Source of the DNA: Bacteroides sp. UBA1317
GTDB taxonomy: Bacteria; Bacteroidota; Bacteroidia; Bacteroidales; Bacteroidaceae
NCBI GenBank assembly: GCA_002307035.1
Contig: DBTL01000086.1
Location: 1-8,883 of the forward strand
DNA: 8,883 nucleotides
Direction of reading: 5' to 3'
Part shown: piece after piece, positions 1 to 5,718 of the stretch
Numbering within the stretch: the first letter of the stretch is position 1
How the letters are laid out: each line of letters opens with the position of its first letter
Translations under genes and position numbers: made by a program
Notes under the pieces: model-generated
Told to the model about the DNA's origin: nothing
Database searches by the model: none
The model's input: only the letters and a program-made list of their open reading frames with translations

Positions 1-3000
1 TTCGTAAGAATCTTGTCCCCGATGGCTCTACTAATATTTTGGCACCTGCTGCACTAGTTATCTTCAATGCGTTACCCTCAACGGACCAACCGCCTATCTT
101 TGCCCCGGATGTAACAGTCAATCTGCCCGTTGTTATATCCGTGGCGGCTATCTTAGTGGCTAAAAGTGATGTGGTCATTATAGCGTCCGCATCAATCAGA
201 GATGTTTTGATATAACCGCCTTCAACGATTGTACTGTCAAGTTTGGCCAATGAAACGGCACTTTCATAAGCCAAACCACCCAAAGAGTTTTTTAAAGTGC
301 TTAATCCGCTATTGGCTGTATCGGCACTAGACAAAGCACTGTTTGCAGTCGAGGTTGCCGCATTAGCCGTGCTCTGTGCCGTGTTGGCGGCAGAAGCTGC
401 ACTGCTTGCCGTTGATTGAGCGGTAGTTATTCGCCCCTGCGAATCACTGTCCAACGAGCTGAAAGTTACCATTCCGGCAAGGCTGAGTGATTGACCGAAC
501 ACGGATATAACGCCCGACGTGATACTAATCCCGGCTTTTATTTCGGTTGTTGTCGGGCGAAGAGCGATGCTTGCGTCCACATCTTCGGGGGCGGGTGTCC
601 AATCGGTGGCCTTATTGCCAATTTCAAACTTTACTCCACAGACATACGCTTCATTGCCATTAAGAATTCTACAGACCAATACATTTTTTGCTTCAGTTAT
701 TGTCCCGGTTTTCCATGCAATCCAGACACGTTTCCAATCAGATGTTAACGTTGTGCTTATCGCACCGTCAGAGGCCGTAGTTGAATTTCCTGCCGAATTA
801 TATCCGGAAACGACACAGGAGGGATAGAAATAACTAATGAAACCGCCAGCACCTTTGCACCAAAAAGATAAAGTGTATTCCGTATTTGATTCAGGTGTTA
901 TGGCACCATTCCATGCACAAATATCCGCATACATATCTCCTGAATAACTGCCATGAATAATACTAAACCCGTTGTATGTATCCGATGTCAGCCATCCAAT
1001 GCTTGAACTTCCACTAAAATCTTTTGTACCTTTTAGCAAGTTTCGTCCTCCAACCTGCACGCCATTCACGGCCGTTTGTGCTGCTTGATTACTAGCCTGC
1101 AAAACTATTCCGTCAGCCTTTATGTTGATACTTGCCTCTGCTGTCTCCGCTTTGTCCGCTGCCGTCTCTGCCCGGGTGGCTTTAAGCTCAACTGCGTCTG
1201 CCGCCTGATTTATGCTTGTCTCCTTCTGAGTTACTGTTTGCAGAATAGTTGCCGCATTATTAGCCGCATTGGTTGCATCGGTAGCTTTCTCTCCGGCCGT
1301 GGTTGCAGAAGCGGCAGCTTCACTCGCTTTGGTCGTTGCCGTTTGTGCGGCGGTTGTGGCTTGTGTGACCTTTGTGTTTATTTCTCCCTCCCGTATCTCG
1401 AAAGCTGTCTGAACCGCTGTTATCTGATCACTTAGCTCATCCTCAACAGACTTGCCATTACGTAAGATAAACAGCCCTTTCAAGAACACATTACCCGCCC
1501 AAAGGCCGTAACCGCTTGGCTGTGCATCGGAAGGGAAATCGGAATCGGTAATCCCGTCCAAACAACCTAGTATCACTTTGGATTTACCTGTCAGATCGGT
1601 TGAGCTGACACCATCAAGCACGCTAAAGCGGGGTTTGCCGTCTTCGGATGCGGTGAGATACAATACACCTTGCCGGGCCGTGTTTGTTTTGTTACCCATC
1701 TGCACAAGATCATCGCCAATGGCCGGAACAACTCCATCCGGAAACTCTGATTTTAGAATCAGGATTGTTTCGCCGCTCACCGAATCAATCGGCACCCAGT
1801 AGTATTTTGTCCCTGTAGCACTGAATACCTGACAGCGTACCAAGTCATCGGCGACAAAAGTCATATCGCCTTCAATACCTAACACGTAGTAAGTTGGTGA
1901 GCCTGTTGTCTCTGATACTGATTTAACACGCCCGTTTGCAGGAGAGACAACCAGACCGCCATTGACAGAGCGAATTTTTGAAATGATAAGTTCAAAAACG
2001 GTCATGCCCTTGCGGATAACAACGTTATCCACTTCAAGATCCCAATCGCCGTTCAGGGCTTTATAAAGCTTCATCCCTTCGCCCGTTATGCCGGGAACAA
2101 AAGATTCGGAGCTTACATAATCCTTCACTATCGTTTGGAACAAGGTCGCTACATTGGATACGTTAAGATTGTATATTTCTGCAAGCTTCTGAACGAGTAA
2201 GTTCAGAGTAGTGATTTTCTTGCTAACCGTTACATCCTCTTCCGATGTAAAACCTTTCTTGAAAGTGACTAATCCTTCTGCTGTGTCATCTTTTAGCCTG
2301 CTTAATGCTCTATCCGCCATTTCAGCTAAAGTACGCAAAGAAGAAAGCGTATTTCTATCACTAAAAACCGTACTATCATTACGACCGATTACGTATACTC
2401 CGCTTCCATCAGAACCAGTATAAGTTTGCCCCTTGTAAGTGACAGCATCCACTTTCTGCTCTATCTCGGACAGACGGGAATAAGAAGCCGTTTCCCCGAC
2501 TGTATAAGTTGGGTTGTCATAAGGGTAATCAAGGTTATACTCAAAGCCTATAATACGTGATTCTCTACCTGCTTCAAAGTATGCGGGATTAATGAGATTT
2601 ACTTTATCACCCACAGCAAAAATTCTTTGGGTACCGCCATTGTACATGTCCTCGGAAGACATTTTGCAGTCGTATGTAGAAGGATCAATCTTTGTCTTCT
2701 CAACATAAGCCAGAGCTTTCTCTTTTAATTCCTGTTCGGCGGCGGGAATCATCGTGTCAGATACTAAAGACGTGTCAAATCCATAAAGGACGTAAGTATC
2801 TCCTATTTGGGGTTTTAACGTATCGTTAGGTAAATTGATGCCGTAATCATCGTTTCTTACAATCTCAAACAACTGCTCTTCGGGACTCTTTGCATCGGGA
2901 TTGAAAGTGACGGCAAAGTCCATTCCGTTTAGTGATCCACTGGAAAACACAATCCTTAATTCTACCCCAGAAAGAACATAGTCTTTGGAAAAGGTCAAAC

Positions 3001-3946
3001 CTGAATCTTTGAACCTGTACGCATTCCACTTTTCTTTAGTAGTACTGCCATCTGCGTTTTCGGTAGTATCGGTATATTCTTTGGTAGATATTTCCGATAT
3101 GGTACCCACTCTTCTAGGATAGACATCTTCAAAGACAACTATATCCTCAACCGCTTCTTCGGTCGACATGTTCTCGTAAGCATCTATGTAGGGTGTACCC
3201 GACGGTAACATTAAGCGTTTCTGCACAACACCGTTTACCACAAGGCTTTCATCTATCGGCCTGTAATTAGTAGGAAGATTTTTAGTTGAACCGAAAGCGT
3301 ATATGCGGGTTGCGTAACTGGATTGGCTGTCACTTCTGGTCATTGAAGAAACATTCACCCCATATTCAAAATCTACAGGATCTCCATACTCGCAACGTCC
3401 GAAATGGATGATGTTATCCGTTATCCACCATTCACAGTCCCAAGTATCGGCAAGGTTAGTAAGAGCATCAATGAGATTGGTATTGTCATAAGATACAAGC
3501 TTCGCCGAGTTCTCTACAGTACTGTCTATTGAAAACTCGAAAGCTGTTCCTTTGTAAGTATATCCCAGAGTGGAAAGGTTTGTCAAGAACACGTTAAGAT
3601 GAACGGCAAGGGTGGCCGTCAGGTTCCAACTCGCTTCACTTCCTCCAGTATCAGGAGTATAGAAGAACTTTTTATTCTTCCACTTCCAGTAATAGGCATC
3701 TAAGCGAAGCTCGTAATCATACCCTCCTGTAGAATCGTTTCGAGTTGGCTTGTATAAGTCAATTAACTCAAATAGACCTATCTCACTGTCGTCTATTCCA
3801 TCACCTAGTTTGAAGTACACAGGGTTATCAAGTGAAAACTTCAGTGTGATGTAAGATTCCTTCATCAATGTAAATTTTCTCTTCGATCCTTCATTTATGG
3901 GTGTAGAGAAAAGTATAGTGCCAGATATATCTTTAATGTCTATCAT
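1..3946 (-). CDS. Phage tail-tip / receptor-binding protein (Tal-like), 3' end outside window
   Basis: A single open frame runs without interruption from the ATG at 3946-3944 to the window edge (1315 residues), so the protein is larger still. The start is supported by an in-frame TAG about 36 nt upstream with no other ATG between, and by an N-terminus (MIDIKDISGT..., INEGSKRKFTLMKE) like that I recall for Bacteroides phage tail-tip proteins. Residues 1-490 form the conserved baseplate-type part, with a marker at about 168-222 (DTWDCEWW, IIHFGRCEYGDPVDF, YATRIYAFGS). Residues about 500-840 are a middle domain I cannot name. Residues 858-945 are an Ala/Thr-rich probable coiled coil. Residues 966-1122 begin GGRNLLKGTKDF and end KFEIGNKATDWTPAPED, as in jelly-roll, carbohydrate-binding-like domains of phage tail fibres. 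A second Ala/Ser/Thr coil spans 1172-1220, followed by fibre-like sequence (GGYIKTSLIDADAI, GAKIGGWSVEGN). The inferred role is tail tip plus host-surface binding. No protease or lysozyme motif was recognised. Confidence 0.88.
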   Translation of the reverse strand, partial: MIDIKDISGTILFSTPINEGSKRKFTLMKESYITLKFSLDNPVYFKLGDGIDDSEIGLFELIDLYKPTRNDSTGGYDYELRLDAYYWKWKNKKFFYTPDTGGSEASWNLTATLAVHLNVFLTNLSTLGYTYKGTAFEFSIDSTVENSAKLVSYDNTNLIDALTNLADTWDCEWWITDNIIHFGRCEYGDPVDFEYGVNVSSMTRSDSQSSYATRIYAFGSTKNLPTNYRPIDESLVVNGVVQKRLMLPSGTPYIDAYENMSTEEAVEDIVVFEDVYPRRVGTISEISTKEYTDTTENADGSTTKEKWNAYRFKDSGLTFSKDYVLSGVELRIVFSSGSLNGMDFAVTFNPDAKSPEEQLFEIVRNDDYGINLPNDTLKPQIGDTYVLYGFDTSLVSDTMIPAAEQELKEKALAYVEKTKIDPSTYDCKMSSEDMYNGGTQRIFAVGDKVNLINPAYFEAGRESRIIGFEYNLDYPYDNPTYTVGETASYSRLSEIEQKVDAVTYKGQTYTGSDGSGVYVIGRNDSTVFSDRNTLSSLRTLAEMADRALSRLKDDTAEGLVTFKKGFTSEEDVTVSKKITTLNLLVQKLAEIYNLNVSNVATLFQTIVKDYVSSESFVPGITGEGMKLYKALNGDWDLEVDNVVIRKGMTVFELIISKIRSVNGGLVVSPANGRVKSVSETTGSPTYYVLGIEGDMTFVADDLVRCQVFSATGTKYYWVPIDSVSGETILILKSEFPDGVVPAIGDDLVQMGNKTNTARQGVLYLTASEDGKPRFSVLDGVSSTDLTGKSKVILGCLDGITDSDFPSDAQPSGYGLWAGNVFLKGLFILRNGKSVEDELSDQITAVQTAFEIREGEINTKVTQATTAAQTATTKASEAAASATTAGEKATDATNAANNAATILQTVTQKETSINQAADAVELKATRAETAADKAETAEASINIKADGIVLQASNQAAQTAVNGVQVGGRNLLKGTKDFSGSSSIGWLTSDTYNGFSIIHGSYSGDMYADICAWNGAITPESNTEYTLSFWCKGAGGFISYFYPSCVVSGYNSAGNSTTASDGAISTTLTSDWKRVWIAWKTGTITEAKNVLVCRILNGNEAYVCGVKFEIGNKATDWTPAPEDVDASIALRPTTTEIKAGISITSGVISVFGQSLSLAGMVTFSSLDSDSQGRITTAQSTASSAASAANTAQSTANAATSTANSALSSADTANSGLSTLKNSLGGLAYESAVSLAKLDSTIVEGGYIKTSLIDADAIMTTSLLATKIAATDITTGRLTVTSGAKIGGWSVEGNALKITSAAGAKILVEPSGTRFLR
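287..433 (-). repeat. Second Ala/Ser/Thr coiled-coil segment of tail-tip protein
   Basis: Residues about 1172-1220 repeat AQSTA, SAASAANTAQSTANA and STANSALSSADTANS. The composition is like the first coil but separated from it by the jelly-roll-like domain. It probably forms a second stalk before the distal fibre sequence that leaves the window. Confidence 0.65.
581..1051 (-). other. Carbohydrate-binding-like jelly-roll domain inside the tail-tip protein
   Basis: Residues about 966-1122 of the tail-tip protein. The opening GGRNLLKGTKDFSG, an aromatic-rich beta-type middle (EYTLSFWCKG, WKRVWIAWKTG) and the closing VKFEIGNKATDWTPAPED follow a pattern common to sugar-binding modules in phage tail fibres. 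It lies between two coiled-coil stretches, as expected for a domain displayed on a trimeric stalk. The domain call is by pattern recall; the ligand is unknown. Confidence 0.6.
1112..1375 (-). repeat. Ala/Thr-rich coiled-coil segment of tail-tip protein
   Basis: Residues about 858-945 are made of degenerate Ala-Ala-Thr units (TQATTAAQTATTKASEAAA, then TNAANNAATI, KAETAEASI). The low-complexity, heptad-like composition suggests a trimeric coiled-coil stalk. Because the reading frame is intact, it is a protein-level repeat and not an expanded DNA tandem array. Confidence 0.65.
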
Positions 3947-3966
3947 ATCCCCAAAGTTCGGGGATA
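3946..3966 (-). promoter_or_regulatory. Hairpin abutting the start codon of the tail-tip gene
   Basis: On the minus strand the sequence reads TATCCCC, GAACTTT, GGGGATA, where the last A is the first base of the ATG start codon. The stem is a perfect 7 bp with a 7-nt loop, and a run of eight T lies directly 5' of it. It is not a terminator on either strand, because no T run follows the stem. In the mRNA it would occupy the region where a Bacteroidales ribosome normally meets unstructured AU-rich leader, so it could lower initiation. That effect is inferred. Confidence 0.5.
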
Positions 3967-4095
3967 AAAAAAAGAAACCCTAAGACTTGAGACTTCCAAA
4001 CACGACAATGAAAATATTGTCGTGAATTTGAATAAAGAAAATTCTAATGCAATTATAAATAAGAGATAAATTAGAGCCTTGATCAATAAATATAT
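3947..4095. other. Divergent intergenic region between tail-tip and Dit-like genes
   Basis: These 149 AT-rich bases separate two genes that point away from each other, so they should hold promoters for both unless the genes are transcribed from afar. I find no TAnnTTTG box with a correctly spaced upstream TTTG on either strand. The region does contain two dyads (3946-3966 and 4001-4024). No open reading frame of note is present. Confidence 0.6.
4001..4024. promoter_or_regulatory. Perfect 9-bp dyad, possible operator or transcript hairpin
   Basis: CACGACAAT (4001-4009) is followed by a 6-base spacer GAAAAT and the exact inverted copy ATTGTCGTG (4016-4024). It sits mid-way between the two divergent tail genes. 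Neither side carries the long T run of an intrinsic terminator, so an operator for a dimeric regulator or an RNA hairpin are the better readings. A site-specific recombination site is a further possibility. Function is not shown by the sequence. Confidence 0.55.
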
Positions 4096-4518
4096 ATGGC
4101 AGATTTAATTGTAAATAATAAAGACGCATTCACAGAGTGGGGCGTTAGGATGGGAGATGGATTTTTAGATGCAATAGATGCACCATTACCACTGAAAGAA
4201 TTCATAGAGAACAAGTCACGCTTGGAACATGGGAAATGGATTATGGCGGCTAACCCGAAATTAGACGAAAGAGATTTAACTCTTACATTCACCATACATG
4301 GAAGTTCTCTAGTTGACTATCGAGCGAAGAAAATAGCTTTTCAAAATGAATTGCACAAAGGGGTAATGAATATTCAAATCCCAACTATCAGTGATGAAGT
4401 TTATCACCTTATCTACACAGGGAAAAGCGTTTCCTATGGAATGAATATGGCTCGTACATTCGGAAAAATAACGGCGAAATTTAATGAGCCTAATCCGAGC
4501 CCAGAGGGTAGAATATAA
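4096..4518 (+). CDS. Distal tail (Dit)-like phage structural protein, in opposite orientation to its neighbours
   Basis: The product has 140 residues and a complete frame from ATG 4096 to TAA 4516-4518. The N-terminus (MADLIVNNKDAFTEWGVRM), the motif KEFIENKSRLEHGKW at about 34-48, the LDERDLTLTFTIHG strand at 56-69 and the C-terminal KITAKFNEPNPS resemble a small Bacteroides phage protein normally encoded between tape measure and tail-tip genes. That protein probably corresponds to the ring-forming distal tail protein joining the tail tube to the tip. Length and both ends look intact, so this is not a remnant. The oddity is its strand: the flanking tape measure and tail-tip genes are on the minus strand. 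I see no standard Bacteroides promoter just upstream and no Shine-Dalgarno sequence; the leader is AT-rich (AATAAATATAT). Tail role is likely; the exact Dit equivalence is an inference from position and recall. Confidence 0.75.
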   Translation: MADLIVNNKDAFTEWGVRMGDGFLDAIDAPLPLKEFIENKSRLEHGKWIMAANPKLDERDLTLTFTIHGSSLVDYRAKKIAFQNELHKGVMNIQIPTISDEVYHLIYTGKSVSYGMNMARTFGKITAKFNEPNPSPEGRI

Positions 4519-4659
4519 GGCATTTTCCCTCTCCACTTGATTCTGCATTATTTGCCTAAACTACAAAAGTTAAGTTTAAAATGAAAGAATAGACTTTGAA
4601 GCAAATATTTTAATTAGTGCTCCTAATAGCAGAGATAATAGTAATTTGGTTAGTAATAA

Positions 4660-4693
4660 AGTTGATAATAATAGTAGTAGTATAGTTGATAAT
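4660..4693. repeat. Two direct copies of AGTTGATAAT
   Basis: AGTTGATAAT occurs at 4660-4669 and again at 4684-4693, offset by 24 bp and separated by a TAG/TAA-rich spacer. They lie about 55-85 bp upstream of the predicted -33 element of the small-protein gene. They could be regulator-binding half-sites, but in such AT-rich sequence they may be fortuitous. Confidence 0.4.
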
Positions 4694-4741
4694 CGTTGGA
4701 ATATTGCTGATTGGCTAATTACTTATCATTATTTTATTATT

Positions 4742-4773
4742 TTATTATTTTGTTATCTTATTATTTTGTTATC
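4742..4773 (+). repeat. 16-bp perfect tandem duplication inside the promoter
   Basis: TTATTATTTTGTTATC is present twice head to tail, at 4742-4757 and 4758-4773, preceded by degenerate TTATTATTT sequence. The first copy supplies the putative -33 TTTTG. The end of the second copy supplies the first half of the -7 box. The duplication therefore sets the spacing of the promoter elements. Confidence 0.8.
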
Positions 4774-4777
4774 TTTG
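4748..4777 (+). promoter_or_regulatory. Bacteroides-type promoter of the small protein / acetyltransferase unit
   Basis: TATCTTTG at 4770-4777 matches the Bacteroides primary sigma -7 consensus TAnnTTTG exactly. A TTTTG at 4748-4752 is a plausible -33 element, although the 17-bp spacer is a little shorter than the usual 19-21. Transcription would begin near 4784, giving a leader of about 40 nt before the ATG at 4825. Confidence 0.65.
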
Positions 4778-4794
4778 CACTCAAATAACGTATC

Positions 4795-4810
4795 AAAGTA
4801 ACGCAACTTT
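4795..4810. promoter_or_regulatory. Short dyad in the leader of the acetyltransferase unit
   Basis: AAAGT (4795-4799) and ACTTT (4806-4810) form a 5-bp inverted repeat around AACGCA, just after the predicted transcription start. The position suits a repressor site for an autoregulated toxin-antitoxin unit, but the dyad is short and AT-rich. Confidence 0.3.
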
Positions 4811-4824
4811 AAAACTTTATAATC

Positions 4825-4989
4825 ATGGCAATAGTAATTAAAAGTATTCCTACTCTAAATGGTAAGGATGCTGAAAGATTTATTCAAGCTGCTAATAAAG
4901 CAGAGAGTAAGCCTGCTACTGTTGACTTCAGTAAACAGGCCCAGATAGCACGCAAAATATTGGAAAAAGCTAAGAAATTAGGGTTTTAA
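4825..4989 (+). CDS. 54-residue small protein, candidate antitoxin partner of the acetyltransferase
   Basis: ATG 4825 to TAA 4987-4989 encodes 54 residues. The protein begins MAIVIKSIPTLNGKDAERFI and ends KAKKLGF. The N-terminal third is beta-like (MAIVIKSIP), followed by a helix (GKDAERFIQAANKAE), then VDFSKQAQ and a basic helix (IARKILEKAKKLGF). No ribbon-helix-helix or other named DNA-binding fold is recognisable, so no family is claimed. The gene follows a good promoter and lies only 14 nt before the acetyltransferase start, so the two are almost certainly co-transcribed. Size, order and basic C-terminus suit an antitoxin or a toxin-binding accessory protein; both are inferences from context. 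Codon pattern and an uninterrupted frame support a real gene despite its size. Confidence 0.75.
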   Translation: MAIVIKSIPTLNGKDAERFIQAANKAESKPATVDFSKQAQIARKILEKAKKLGF

Positions 4990-5003
4990 TATCTATTACT
5001 ACA

Positions 5004-5603
5004 GTGAACTTCCTCCTTGAGAAATGTATCTTTAAACCACTTGACGAAACTCTTATCAAACAATGTTCAAACTTTAATTGTGAGCATAATGATTTAAACG
5101 AATTCTTTAACAATGAAGCAATATTTTACTCAAACCAACTATTAGGTAAAAGTTATTGCTTTGTTTTACAAGAAGATCCATCCTTTATAGTTTGTGCTTT
5201 TACTGTTTCAAATGACAGTATAAATGTAAATATTATACCTGGTAGTAGAAAACAAAAAGTGAATAAAGACATTCCTCGTACAAAACAAATGAAGCGTTAT
5301 CCAGCTGTATTGATAGGCAGATTAGGAGTAAACAAAGACTTTAAAGGAAAGCATATTGGTTCTGAATTAATGGGCTTTATAAAATCATGGTTTATAGACC
5401 CTTATAATAAAACAGGATGTCGGTATATTGTAGTTGATTCATATAATGAAGATGGCCCTTTAAAATACTATATCAGTAATAATTTTGAGTATCTTTTTTC
5501 CACGGAAGAGCAAGAAGCAAAAAGTTCTGGTATGCAAGAAAAGGACCATTTGCTAACTCGTTTAATGTATTTTGACTTAATCCATTTAAAATCCATGAAA
5601 TAG
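5004..5603 (+). CDS. GNAT-family N-acetyltransferase, TacT-like toxin candidate
   Basis: The product has 199 residues. The GTG at 5004 is the best start: there is no in-frame ATG before residue 95, and an in-frame TAA lies upstream at 4971. Family-typical features are an N-terminal FNCEHNDLNEFFNNEA block (about 24-39), reminiscent of TacT-type GNAT toxins. The acetyl-CoA-binding motif A follows at about 102-123 (LIGRLGVNKDFKGKHIGSEL), then motif B with DSYNEDGPLKYYISNNFEYL at 145-164. A tyrosine at 155 or 156 could act as the general acid. GNAT enzymes move an acetyl group from acetyl-CoA to an amine; in TacT-like toxins the target is aminoacyl-tRNA, which stops translation. In motif A the usual QxxGxG is altered, with His 117 where a glycine is expected (KGKHIG). 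The 14-nt gap to the preceding small gene suggests a two-gene toxin-antitoxin operon. It could instead be an ordinary metabolic or anti-defence acetyltransferase; the substrate cannot be read from sequence. Confidence 0.85.
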   Translation: MNFLLEKCIFKPLDETLIKQCSNFNCEHNDLNEFFNNEAIFYSNQLLGKSYCFVLQEDPSFIVCAFTVSNDSINVNIIPGSRKQKVNKDIPRTKQMKRYPAVLIGRLGVNKDFKGKHIGSELMGFIKSWFIDPYNKTGCRYIVVDSYNEDGPLKYYISNNFEYLFSTEEQEAKSSGMQEKDHLLTRLMYFDLIHLKSMK

Positions 5604-5718
5604 AAATAATTAAAATTCTCCAATCCTTGTTTTTTCCTCTCGCTTATTTGCTCTTTCCATTCTATTTTGTAGGTTTACAGATCTTTTTGAAGGAAAATCA
5701 TACTATAATTTTCAAATA
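5604..5718. other. Convergent intergenic region between acetyltransferase and tape measure genes
   Basis: These 115 bases separate two genes that end towards each other. A weak AT-rich imperfect stem (GAAAAT at 5693-5698 with ATTTTC at 5708-5713, extendable over a bulge to TTTG/CAAA) lies directly after the tape measure stop. It is not followed by a T run on the minus strand. A T run at 5630-5635 has no stem before it on the plus strand. So no convincing intrinsic terminator separates the two opposing transcripts. Confidence 0.5.

Larger units (their letters stand above)
4519..4824. other. 306-bp AT-rich intergenic region upstream of the acetyltransferase unit
   Basis: No convincing gene is present. 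The left part (4519-4600) has no clear terminator for the Dit-like gene: a GGCA...TGCC pairing has a loop of about 30 bases and no T run. The right part is very AT-rich and holds paired 10-bp direct repeats (4660-4693), a 16-bp tandem duplication (4742-4773), a Bacteroides-type promoter and a short leader dyad. The layout fits the control region of an independently transcribed cassette. Confidence 0.65.

Noticed and set aside
491..2423. Several plus-strand open frames of 70-119 codons across 491-2423
   Set aside because: They all lie opposite the uninterrupted 1315-codon tail-tip frame, have odd Cys/Leu- or Ser-rich compositions and show no recognisable domain; they are antisense shadows.
1..3946. 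Diversity-generating retroelement target in the tail-tip gene
   Set aside because: No template repeat or reverse transcriptase is visible in the window and the C-terminus, where a variable repeat would sit, is outside it.
3946..3973. GGGGAT/ATCCCC stem next to a homopolymer of eight A/T as an intrinsic terminator
   Set aside because: The T run lies 5' of the stem on the minus strand, and on the plus strand the run after the stem is A, so neither strand has terminator polarity.
4083..4548. Minus-strand frames overlapping the Dit-like gene, considered as the 'missing' co-directional tail gene
   Set aside because: Neither 4083-4295 nor 4309-4548 resembles a tail protein; the plus-strand product carries the family motifs.
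5686..5716. AT-rich imperfect stem after the tape measure stop as a terminator
   Set aside because: The stem is bulged, almost all A-T, and has no following T run on the minus strand.
3947..5718. Insertion sequence or transposon explaining the reversed segment
   Set aside because: No transposase, terminal inverted repeats of useful length or target-site duplication can be seen at the segment borders.
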